Source: Cylindrotheca closterium (taxonomy: Eukaryota > Bacillariophyta > Bacillariophyceae > Bacillariales > Bacillariaceae). Taken from it: a stretch of 64,000 nucleotides of DNA. Position 1 is the first letter of the stretch. Every line of letters begins with the position of its first letter. Below, in pieces: positions 52,752 through 61,769 of this stretch. The notes beneath the pieces were generated by a model, which saw nothing but the letters and a program-made list of their open reading frames with translations, was not told the origin of the DNA and searched no databases. Location: the NCBI GenBank assembly GCA_933822405.4, contig CAKOGP040001869.1:120641-184640 (forward strand), given 5' to 3'. The translations under genes were made by a program, and so were the position numbers.

Positions 52752-53161
52752 GGTGAGAGGTGGTGATGTTGTTTGTGTTGGTTGTGGTTTCGATCTGAGA
52801 AAATGTTTTGATGGATGTGATTTGTTGCATAGTTTGGGGGAACACCCAATATAGTCTGCCCGTCCCCTCCGGTGCAAGAATTTTGTGGTGACGAACAGAG
52901 ACGTACGACCTGTTCGTAGCAAGACGGAGGGACGACCATCCAACATTGGGAAGTGATAACAACAACATCAACGTTTGAAGTTTGGATTCACGACTATTTC
53001 CAAACGAAATCGATAGAAAGAGCAGTCAGAAAGCGATTCATATCGACCTCATTCTATTCAATACATCAAGAACAAGACGCTCTCTTCAACCTTTGCCTTG
53101 TTTCTTCACTTTACGCACCTCAGCTTCCAAGACCTTCCATTTCCATATCCAACAAGCTAAA
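52752..53161. other. Intergenic, bidirectional promoter region
   Basis: Between Elp6 (minus) and eIF4E (plus). Reading frames continue through it on both strands without motifs. No RNA gene seen. Confidence 0.5.
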
Positions 53162-53914
53162 ATGTCCGCCGCGAATATTGTTGCCATAGAAGTCGATGCC
53201 AATGAGACTGTGCATCTCCATAGAAAATGGACCATGTGGTTCGATAATCCTCGTTTGGCGGATCCCGACAAGGATTGGAAGGACAATTTGACCAACTGTG
53301 GTTCGTTTGACACGATAGAGTCCTTTTGGCGCATTTTCAACAACTTGAAGGCATCTTCTCAGCTACCTACCAACTCCAACTACCACGTCTTCAAGGAAGG
53401 CGTCATTCCCATGTGGGAAGACCCACAAAATAAGGACGGCGGAAAGTTTGTCTTGACGATACCCAAGAAGGATTCCAAGAGTGGAAGGTGCGATGAATGG
53501 TGGCTCTTTACCGTCCTTGCCATCATCGGTGAAACTTTGGATTTGGATGGAGATGAAGTGTGTGGGGCTGTTGTGTCGATTCGCAAAAACCAAGACAGAA
53601 TTGCGCTCTGGTTGCGAAGTAACGACAAGAATCGATGCTCGCTCATTGGAGCCCGATGGAAGAAGTGTTTGGAAATGAACCGAACAATACTGAAATTTCA
53701 GGAACATGCAGCTGGTACGTTCATTATGATTATATATGTGCTATTGATCTGCAGACCGGATTCATTTCCAACTGGAGGATGAATTGGACTGGCTGAATAT
53801 GATATTGTGTGACGAGACGTGCCTCTTCTTACCAACTTTCTCCCTTTCTCTCTGTTGCTTTCAGCTGCTGCCAGTGGACGTTCCTTTCGTAACGAGAGTA
53901 CGTTTGAGGTATAA
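53162..53914 (+). CDS. EIF4E: Translation initiation factor eIF4E
   Basis: Two exons, 53162..53714 and 53865..53914, 200 aa; the 150-nt intron is GTACGT...TTTCAG, phase 1. The last exon encodes only ~16 residues (ASGRSFRNESTFEV). Cap-binding tryptophans are in place: KDWKDNL, then MWEDPQNKDGGKFVL with the Trp-Glu pair that stacks and hydrogen-bonds the m7G cap. FDTIESFWRIFNNL and WWLFTVLAIIGE are the other family landmarks. HRKWTMWFDNP is the usual N-terminal strand. It binds mRNA caps and recruits eIF4G. Without splicing, the frame would end at 53782 in a hydrophobic stretch unlike any eIF4E. Confidence 0.93.
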
Positions 53915-54536
53915 CACACCTCATATAGCTCTGCTTTATCAGAGCACTACGGGAAGATACAACAACATACGGGTGAGGATGATCGAGGAATGGCAGAAAT
54001 GCCTTCGTCTTCCGAATCTTTCCTTCTGGTGAAACTAGTTACAATGGGTGTAGCCGGGTCTTACTAGAGGAAGAATGGCGATTTGGTTCCAGTACTTAGA
54101 GGATTAGGCGTTTATCCCCATCACCACTGTTCTTGTTGTCTCCCGAACACCAACACTTCTGACCCTTCTGAATACAACGGTGGAGAAGTGATGGTTATCA
54201 GGTTCCCTCAACTTTTATATCTATCTGTCCACTTAATCTCGTAATAGACCAAACGATCTTTCTTTTTTGTAAGCAATATGTCGTCCTTCGTCATCAGAGT
54301 TACGTTACTGAATTGTGAGATGAAGATCTTCGACTACCGGTTTCACTTACTGCGGTACCGGTACTAGTACTGTACACTGCACTAAACTTTTCGGTCTACT
54401 TCCATACGACTCAATCGACTCGCTGACTCAAATCATTTCTGAAAACACAAATCTGCTTGACGAATGACGACTACTTCATGAATTCTCGAAGCAAACCCAA
54501 CGGATTCTTCATCCACTCCCAAAGACGAAGCCAACA
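53915..54536. other. Intergenic with palindromic element
   Basis: 621 bp between two plus-strand genes. The GCGGTACCGGTACTAGTACTG element at 54352-54377 lies ~160 bp upstream of the ABC1K start. No gene seen. Confidence 0.5.
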
Positions 54537-56183
54537 ATGATGCCACGAATAATGTTCCTTTCCTTGGTGCTACTGCCATATGCGGTTGCTTTTCTTTCCA
54601 ATCCAAACGGCCAAATGCTATCCCCTGTCAAGACGACAACTATGAACCCAAAGATCTCTCATTTGGAAATGTCTTCTCGGGCTACCACAAGCAGCAGCAG
54701 TAGTAGTAGTCGGAGGAAGAAAAGCGTCACTGATCGATCCCAAGAAGAAGCAGTCGCCTTGATTCAAGACATCATTCAAGCCGCTGTTGACGCTGGTCCA
54801 AGAGCTGGTCCCGCCCGAACCTTTCAGGCGTACCGGGCCTTTGCTGATACCTTCAAAGAATTCTTGCCCACTCCACCCCTCCCTGGAATGAGCAGAGAAG
54901 TTCCCACCTTTTCTGTACCAAAGGTCCTTCGAACTCTCTTTGAAAAGTTGGGGGCCACTTACATAAAATTGGGACAATTTATTGCCTCAAGTCCAACCTT
55001 GTTTCCCAAGGAATACGTGCTGGAATTCCAAAAGTGTTTGGACAAGACGGATCCATTGGAATGGTCCATTATCAAGCGCGTGATCGAGAAAGAGCTGGGG
55101 CCCATTTCCAAGTCCTTTGACTATGTGGACACTAAACCTTTGGCATCGGCGTCCATTGCCCAAGTTCATACTGCCAGACTCAAGACAGGAGAAGAAGTCG
55201 TCATCAAGGTTCAAAAGCCAGGAATTGATGCTTCTCTCAAGGCGGATCTAGGATTCATATACGTGGCTGCCCGTGTCTTGGAGTTTTTGCAACCTGATTG
55301 GGAGCGAACTTCGCTCGCAGCTATCGCCGGAGACATTCGGTCGTCCATGTTGGAAGAATTGGACTTTGAAAAGGAGGCACGGAATACCGAAGAGTTTCGT
55401 CGTTTCTTGGCAGAGAACAAACTCTTGAACAAGGCAACGGCACCCATGGTCTACCGCGACTATACCACCAAGAAAGTTTTTACCATGGAACGATTGAACG
55501 GTATCAGTATGCTCGATGAAGAAACCATTTCCAAGGCGAGCAATGATCCCACCATGGGACAAGAAGCCATTGTGACCGCCCTCAACATTTGGACAGAGAG
55601 TGTAATGAAAATGCCATGGTTCCATGCCGATGTACATGCTGGAAATCTTTTGTTGTTGGATGATAACAGGGTCGGATTTATTGACTTTGGCATTGTGGGA
55701 CGGGTCAGCGACAAGACCTTTCAGGCCATCAACGAACTCAGTACTGCCTTGGCTCTAGCCGACTACAAAGGCATGGCCGAAGCCTTGTGTAACATGGGTG
55801 CCACGGATGAAGAGGTTGATACAGAAAAGTTTGGCAAGGATATTGAAACCGTTATGCGCCGAATTGCCAATGTGCAAACCGATGTCACTGTTGCAGAAAT
55901 GTCTGATGGGTCCGTCTCGGGTGCCATTAACTTTGATGAAACCGAAATCACCAACCTATTGCTCGAGCTTGTCGATGTTACAGAAGACAACGGACTCAAA
56001 CTTCCTAGAGAGTTTGGGCTGTTGGTCAAGCAAAGTCTCTACTTTGACCGGTACCTCAAGATCCTAGCACCCGAGTTGGATGTCATGTCCGATTCAAGAG
56101 TCACTGGGTTGGGTGATTCTGCCAAGATGATCGAGGGAAAGGGAAACAATGAGGATTCTAAAGATGTAGTCATAGATGTATAA
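54537..56183 (+). CDS. ABC1/UbiB-family kinase, plastid-targeted
   Basis: Single exon, 548 aa. MMPRIMFLSLVLLPYAVAFLS is a signal peptide with an AVA-F junction, i.e. a plastid presequence. The ABC1K-specific KxGQ motif appears in TYIKLGQFIAS and the Ala-rich loop in LASASIAQVH. The ATP-binding Lys is in EEVVIKVQKPG, the ExD motif in EELDFEKEARN, the catalytic loop in WFHADVHAGNLLLL and the DFG in VGFIDFGIVGR. Plastid ABC1Ks associate with plastoglobules or thylakoids and influence prenylquinone and tocopherol metabolism and photo-oxidative stress. Which member this is cannot be said from the sequence alone. Confidence 0.92.
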   Translation: MMPRIMFLSLVLLPYAVAFLSNPNGQMLSPVKTTTMNPKISHLEMSSRATTSSSSSSSRRKKSVTDRSQEEAVALIQDIIQAAVDAGPRAGPARTFQAYRAFADTFKEFLPTPPLPGMSREVPTFSVPKVLRTLFEKLGATYIKLGQFIASSPTLFPKEYVLEFQKCLDKTDPLEWSIIKRVIEKELGPISKSFDYVDTKPLASASIAQVHTARLKTGEEVVIKVQKPGIDASLKADLGFIYVAARVLEFLQPDWERTSLAAIAGDIRSSMLEELDFEKEARNTEEFRRFLAENKLLNKATAPMVYRDYTTKKVFTMERLNGISMLDEETISKASNDPTMGQEAIVTALNIWTESVMKMPWFHADVHAGNLLLLDDNRVGFIDFGIVGRVSDKTFQAINELSTALALADYKGMAEALCNMGATDEEVDTEKFGKDIETVMRRIANVQTDVTVAEMSDGSVSGAINFDETEITNLLLELVDVTEDNGLKLPREFGLLVKQSLYFDRYLKILAPELDVMSDSRVTGLGDSAKMIEGKGNNEDSKDVVIDV

Positions 56184-56361
56184 TTTTAGAAATGAAGACA
56201 TGGCTTGTATCCTTTCGATTGTGGAATCACATATATTAGTCAGGTGGCGTTTACAAGGAGAAACTTGGATTCTGAATGCCTCCTATCCAACGCGATTCCC
56301 TCTAGTTCAGTAGTCCAACATCTGTTGCATCGTTTGTACAGTATAGTTACTTTTTACATTT

Positions 56362-56874
56362 CTAGATACCACCTCCAGAGTGCCCCCCATCGAAATCTTC
56401 ATCTGGTGAAATACTAACAGTCAACCCTTGACGCTGAAGTCCCAAACAGAATTGTTCGGCTTGCTTCTTCCATGTTTTGGTAACGGTAGCCTTTCCAACT
56501 CCGTGCGTCTGGACACAAATTTCAAAGGAAGCCTTACGATCCAGTGTTCCGACGACTTTGCAAAGACTGCGAATAACGTAGTTGAATGTGTGCACTTCGT
56601 CGTTGTGCAACACTACTCTCCACATTTCTTCCTTATTCTTTTGTTCTTCCGCCTCCGATTCAACTTTGTCTTTTTCGATGGTGGTCACGCCCTTCTTTGT
56701 CGATTTTGACTTTTCACGTTCGGCCATGTATAGTTGTGTGGAAGAAGAAGTTGAAGAAAAAGACGCGGGAGAAATAGAAGAAACTTGTGGCATCTTCGGC
56801 ACCACGGTGAATGCCGATGATATAGCAATGCAGCTAACTAGGAGGACGACAATTTGAATGAGTCGATGGGTCAT
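56362..56874 (-). CDS. ClpS: ClpS adaptor, plastid-targeted
   Basis: Single exon, 170 aa. The N-terminus (IQIVVLLVSCIAISSAFTVV) is a signal peptide ending in SSAF, a plastid presequence. The ClpS core starts WRVVLHNDEVHTFNYVI, with the HND loop that recognises N-degrons, then SLCKVVGTLDRKASFEICVQ and the VHTHG-type segment (QTHGVGKATVTKTWKKQAE). A Lys/Glu-rich linker precedes the core. ClpS delivers substrates with bulky N-terminal residues to the Clp protease in the stroma. The family's final strand is present (GLTVSISPDED), with a Gly-rich tail. Confidence 0.92.
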   Translation of the reverse strand: MTHRLIQIVVLLVSCIAISSAFTVVPKMPQVSSISPASFSSTSSSTQLYMAEREKSKSTKKGVTTIEKDKVESEAEEQKNKEEMWRVVLHNDEVHTFNYVIRSLCKVVGTLDRKASFEICVQTHGVGKATVTKTWKKQAEQFCLGLQRQGLTVSISPDEDFDGGHSGGGI

Positions 56875-57287
56875 AGTGTTATTGACTGGAAATTATGGAA
56901 GAATCGTGTAGCTTTTTTTAGATTGTTGTTGAAGTATTGTGTGTGGGTGGACGTCGGAAGGTGAAATGTGGAATGTCAAACATCATCGTTCATCCACGTG
57001 GAGAAACACATCGAAATTTCCAATATGAATTATTGACTTGGTCGACTAATCGGTCTGCATCTGTCCCAAACTGACTAAGACGATTCAAATTGAGCTGAAT
57101 CACAATGCGCAGAAAGACAGGAAAGCAAAATGATTTCAAATCATCAGATATCAATGCCAATGATTCATCTCCAACTCGAGGCTCAGCAAAAGCACAGATT
57201 GATATTGCGATAAATCAATGTCAATTCTATTGATCTTCTAGTTTTATATTCTATGCGACTGCTTTAGCTTGCATCACTGTTTGGTGT
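56875..57287. other. Intergenic, no gene seen
   Basis: Between two minus-strand genes. AT-rich around 57190-57260. Nothing recognised. Confidence 0.5.
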
Positions 57288-57797
57288 TTATTCTCGTGCG
57301 ACTTCGGCATCTTGCTTTCCCTGAAGTTCCGCAAGGCATTGGCTCACTTTTGTGTGCTCGCGATACATTTCAGCTAGAAATTCAGGATCCGGAATATCTT
57401 GGATGTCTTGCTGATCTTGATGAAGGAATACTGCACCCCAAGAACTCCTTCTGGCCTCGTATTTTTGTTGACTTCCTTCAGTTGTTTTGCTTTCAAGGCC
57501 TCTGAATGTCCAATTGTCATCACTGGTGTCAAGCAGTCCTCTCTCCATCTTTTGGACAGTGTGTTTTGCTTGTTTTTTGATTTCTCGAAGTTGTGGGATG
57601 GAGTACCAGATCGCTTGTCGCTCTTCGTCAGAAAAGTCCGAAGCCCTCTCAATGTCGTATTCCGTAACCATTTTGGAAAACGAAACTTTTCGCACGGGTC
57701 TCTCATAATGCAATGCGTATGATTGTTTTTCAGAGTAGTCGTTGTTTGTGATATCATTGTAGTCAATGACGCTTTTGATGTCTGCCAATGGTGCCAT
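57288..57797 (-). CDS. Lineage-specific protein with SDEE-WYS-RGLE motifs (copy 2)
   Basis: Single exon, 169 aa from the ATG at 57797 (MAPLADIKSV); the frame opens further upstream. The block RKVSFSKMVTEYDIER, then FSDEERQAIWYSIPQLREIK, TFRGLESKTTEGSQQKYEAR and WGAVFLHQDQQD follows the same order as in the 1703..2248 protein. The shared invariant points are VSF, SDEE, WYS, IK, RGLE and AV...Q.Q. The two copies are 55 kb apart and on opposite strands, so this is a dispersed family, not a recent tandem duplicate. Function unknown. Confidence 0.8.
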   Translation of the reverse strand: MAPLADIKSVIDYNDITNNDYSEKQSYALHYERPVRKVSFSKMVTEYDIERASDFSDEERQAIWYSIPQLREIKKQAKHTVQKMERGLLDTSDDNWTFRGLESKTTEGSQQKYEARRSSWGAVFLHQDQQDIQDIPDPEFLAEMYREHTKVSQCLAELQGKQDAEVARE

Positions 57798-58648
57798 GTT
57801 TGTGTTGTCGTTGACGATGTTGTGGAAGAAAAGTTTTTGTTCTTGAAAATTGTGAGATTGCAATTACTTTCTGACAATTTCGCGTCCGTCGGGCCCAAGG
57901 AAATTCCTCGGAAAGAAGCTGCTTCGCTGGTTCTTCAATCCTGTTTTTATTTAATTATTTTCTGTCAAGGGGCGTAACGATTTCCCGTGTCGGTTTCGGT
58001 TTGCCCTTAGAACTGAAAAGCCGATGCCCATGGTTTGACTTCTGCAGCCATCCTTTTTTGTCCTTACCACAGAGGTACACAGAATCTTTGCAAACCGAAA
58101 GATGGCTTCAGAGTGGGGACTGCATTGCCGTTTCGGGGACCAGTCCGGAAAAGTTATTAGAGCAGTAAGACCGAAAAACCAAACCTGCTTACAGGATTGT
58201 TGAATGAACGGTGGAGTACTGGTACCAGGGGTAACTGGTGCCGGTACCTGGTACGGTACCGGTATTTCAGATACAGTATAATAATTTAATAACATCTTCT
58301 GGTACTGTACCACCTATTAGGTAATAAAACAACAGTTTCAATTTCTGAAAAGATACGATCAGAAAGGCTCGAATGATTTATTACTGCGCTCGTTTGGCTC
58401 TCTAATATCGGTAGTGAGTGCGTGGTATCGGTAGTAGTGGATCAATTTCAATTTCGACCCACTTCGAAGTTCTTCTCAGTAGTAGAATACTTTTGGCAAA
58501 TCTTTCTGAAATTTGAATTTGCATCGACAGCTGGCAGCTGGACCGCTTCGAAATGACGCCACTTCAACCAATGGAATATAACAGATACCATAGCCGATGT
58601 CGTACCCTCATCACCACTCACTTCTCGCGAAATGAAAAGGCAAATAAA
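57798..58648. other. Intergenic with a dense GGTACC cluster
   Basis: 851 bp between two minus-strand genes. At 58215-58265 a chain of ACTGGTACC, GGTGCCGGTACC and TGGTACGGTACCGGTA elements is the densest such cluster in the window. Another GGTACTGTACC follows near 58301. No gene or RNA recognised. Confidence 0.5.
58215..58265. repeat. Cluster of GGTACC-type palindromes
   Basis: Several overlapping copies of GGTACC and CCGGTA within 50 bp. See also 45894, 49781, 54352, 31601 and 4269. Confidence 0.6.
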
Positions 58649-60624
58649 TCACGTCACCGGGTAGACACGTTCATCTTTCATCATGTTGGCATAGTGACGA
58701 AGAATCGTCGTTGTAGAGAGATTGAATGATTTCCCATCGTCTGATTCCTCGTCATCTTCGTCTAGCTCTTCACCTCTAGACAATTTCGCAAACATTCCGT
58801 CTAGCCTCTGTTTCAGTGATTCTGTTCTGTTCACTCGAATGGAAGATCCCTCTACCTTTGAGAATGGGTCAGAATCGCATATCCATGCCTTGATTACAGC
58901 TCTGTGTTCGGCTAATGCCACTAGTTGTCCACAAGCAAAGGCATCACACCTATCGCAAATGATCAGGGCACTAGGTCGGTTCCCATCCGAGCATGCAGCT
59001 TCCTTTGGTTCTGGGTTGGGTTCAAGCAGCGACATGATTCCGGTCTCGACACTGCCAAAAGCAAGCTCATCGGCATGTGCAAAAACGGAGCATATCAACA
59101 AGTCTTGTGCCGCATGTACATCTTCATCCTTGGACGACGCATTGAAGGAAGTTTGTGAATCCAGAGCCATGATCAATTCTGATGGAAATATCTTGTTTGC
59201 AGAATATAGTGCCTTGTCATAGGAATGGTTTAAGCCACCATCAATCACCAATTGTGATACTCGCTGGGAATTTGATGCGCTTCCGCAAGTCTGGGCTTCC
59301 AGGTTGGCACAAAAAGCAGGATAGGCTGCTAATGCTTCGGCAAACGGTGAGATGATGCGACCATTGGAAGATAGCAGTAAATCGTTCCAGACATCCGTCA
59401 GCGCCAGCAGTACTGGTAGATTGTGTCGAGGGTTAGTTTCCACAAAGTGGTTGTCCATGGTGTGCGCTCCATCCACGAATTGTCGCGTGAGTTGCCAGCC
59501 AAACACAATAGCCAGTGGCTAAAAGAATGAATCAAATTGAAATGAAAACAATGAAATGGGTTGGATTGGATTGGAAATACATAAATGGAGAGCACTTGAC
59601 AGATGTGCACGAATAGTGCAGCACTCACCAATAATGTAGCAGCAGTAAAAGTTGAAAAGGGTTCACATGCTGCCCCATCGGGAAGAACAAAGACATTGTC
59701 CCGCTTCAACTCTGTATTAATTTTGCGATTTGCAGTCACAATCATCATATGTTTGGCAATGACAGCGGCTCCATTTCCGTTCTTCTCCATTCCCTGCAAC
59801 AACCAAGCTTTCAAGGTACTGGTTGCCACCATCGTCTCTTCATTTCCATTCATGGCAATGCTAATCACCATGGTAGAAGACGGATCCAAATCTCCAATCA
59901 CCGCTGCTGCCCGAACGGGATCCACCGAGGTCAAGAATTTAATTCGACGAGTTCCTCCACCTCCCAATCGCAATCGATTGTTGATATCATTCAATCCTGC
60001 CTTTCGTACAATCGCAGCCGTTTGGTCCTTACATAACGCCATGTAGACAAAACGAAGCGCCATGATAGGGACCCCCCGTCCCACTACAATTACATCCTTG
60101 ATCATGCTTCCCGTGATTCCATGATGCTGACCCCGCCGTATGGATTCGGAGACTTGCTTAATCCGGTCCCATTCATAGTGGATCTTGCGCAAGGCGTTGC
60201 CTCCCTCGGAATTTAACATGCGAGAGCCTTCTGGAGCTCGTAAAGACAAGTAATAGGACATTTGCGCTTTTGGCTTTTCGGTAGACTGTTCGTTGCTGCT
60301 GTTGCGACGAGTGCGATCTCGGTTTCGCAGTCGCACTGGATTGTCGGGATCGTTGTCGCCCCAAGCTAATCGTTTGATACTACCACGAATCCCGCGAGCA
60401 GAAGCTAATCGCAACAGATGATTCAGCGTCTCCAACGTCATGCGCTGACGGGACAAGTCTATCACCACCATGCGGTTGGCATTGGCATTGTGGACGGAGA
60501 CTAAGGAAGATACTCGTTCGTTGTCTTTGCATAACTCTTGTAATCGCAATGGCTCAATTTCGTCCCGAGCGTGTCGCTTCAAAATGGCCCAGGCTTGAGA
60601 GGCTGTGGCTCGAGTCCCGGCCAT
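58649..60624 (-). CDS. Glucose-6-phosphate isomerase-like, active site degenerate
   Basis: Two exons, complement(58649..59518, 59629..60624), 621 aa; the 110-nt intron is GTGAGT...TTTAG, phase 0. Family landmarks: IKFLTSVDPVRAAAVIGDLD (the VDGTHIAE strand), LPDGAACEPFSTFTAATLL, FGWQLTRQFVDGAHTMDNHF and NPRHNLPVLLALTDVWNDLL. Several catalytic features look altered. The phosphate-binding SKTFTT stretch reads SIAMNGNEET. GEPGTNGQHAFYQ reads DGGLNHSYDKALY, so the active-site His is not in register. The Glu of the MESNGK region may be kept (NLEAQTCG). It may be an inactive relative or act on another substrate. There is no plastid presequence. MAGTRATASQ is the first Met in a coding context. Confidence 0.72.
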
Positions 60625-60630
60625 GGTAGT

Positions 60631-60655
60631 GTAGAGTAGAGTAGAGTAGAGTAGA
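60631..60655 (+). repeat. (GTAGA)5 microsatellite
   Basis: Five exact pentanucleotide units just upstream of the GPI-like start codon, presumably in its 5' UTR. Confidence 0.9.
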
Positions 60656-60864
60656 CAGCGTGTAGAGGAAGCTAGCAAACTGTACCGATAGGAGCAAATG
60701 ATGGACTGGTTTGGATGTGAACTATGTAGTCGATCGAGTCGACTTTTGAACAAAACCAAGCAGTAGACACTCGGACCAAGGCAACACCAAAGAACTATAT
60801 ACACCAAAGCAAAGCTGACTTCCAAACTTCCATAGAACAACAAATACAGTAGGTATCACCCATA

Positions 60865-61392
60865 ATGCCATCTCGTTTCGATGAGACCCTTGAAAAATTT
60901 CGGGATTTGATCATGCAGATCGAAGTTCGTTATCATGAGGAAGAAAATGCTTCAGATTTGCTAAAGAAATGCCGAAAACTCATGACAAAACTCGAGTCGG
61001 AAACCATGAATGCGGAAGATGCTTCGCAAGAACAAGAGTACATTGACACTGTGTTGGCGTGTAAGATGCAACTTCAATCCTACTCACTAATCAATGATCA
61101 ACGCGACGAACTATTCGTTGGTGCCAATACTACACCACAAACTCCTGCAGCAAGAAGAGATGGGCCACCGTCCAGCAGTGACCCACTGAGTAGGCAAAAC
61201 GACATGGTCCGCAATGCCTTGCAAACCATGAGAGAGACGGAGGAAATTGGAGAAGAAATTGGACAAGAATTACACAGGAATCGTGAAAGATTGCAGAATA
61301 CAAAAGGCAATGTGACTCGAATTCAGGACATGACAGGCCAGGCCAACAACATGCTCACTTCCATGATAAAGCGATCGAAGCGATGGTTCTAG
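60865..61392 (+). CDS. Vti1-like Qb-SNARE without a visible membrane anchor
   Basis: Single exon, 175 aa. The N-terminal half is a helical Habc-like domain (FDETLEKFRDLIMQIEVRYH, DLLKKCRKLMTKLESETM). The SNARE helix runs from MVRNALQTMRETEEIGEEIG through QELHRNRERLQ to MTGQANNMLTSMIKRSKRWF. EIG...L...RE.L is typical of Vti1; the zero-layer position, Gln or Asp in known Vti1s, reads Asn here (HRNRER). The protein ends with RWF-stop exactly where Vti1 proteins begin their transmembrane helix, and I found no downstream exon encoding one. It may be a soluble SNARE, lipid-anchored in some other way, or have a missed exon. Confidence 0.75.
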   Translation: MPSRFDETLEKFRDLIMQIEVRYHEEENASDLLKKCRKLMTKLESETMNAEDASQEQEYIDTVLACKMQLQSYSLINDQRDELFVGANTTPQTPAARRDGPPSSSDPLSRQNDMVRNALQTMRETEEIGEEIGQELHRNRERLQNTKGNVTRIQDMTGQANNMLTSMIKRSKRWF

Positions 61393-61769
61393 TTTAAACA
61401 TTAAAATGTAATAGCTTCATCAGCTCTATCCTTCGTAGGAACGGTTACCTTTTCTATTCCAACATACAATATAGCTCTCAAGCCAATCTTTTTAGGCCGT
61501 GCTGTACATAATATAATTAATCTGACACCACCTTGAACTGATTGAAGCTTCCATGTTTGTTTCTTCTTATTATTTGCAACCAGTACTATAATTTTCTCGA
61601 CTAGCCCATCGAGTACGGTTGCTTACCCTAGAGATTGCTTCCGATACTACCGGTAATAATACGTAATATAAAATCTTTACTAATTTATATATTCAAATTG
61701 ACATGTACCTGGAATGTACCTGGTTCGTACATTCGATGATTCATCATGTGTGCGTGCGTGTGTAAATTC
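61393..61769. other. Intergenic, no gene seen
   Basis: Convergent 3' ends of the SNARE and Ser/Lys-rich genes. I looked for a hydrophobic exon completing the SNARE and saw none. CTACCGGTAATAATACG is at 61650. TG-rich run (gtgtgcgtgcgtgtg) near 61747. Confidence 0.5.
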
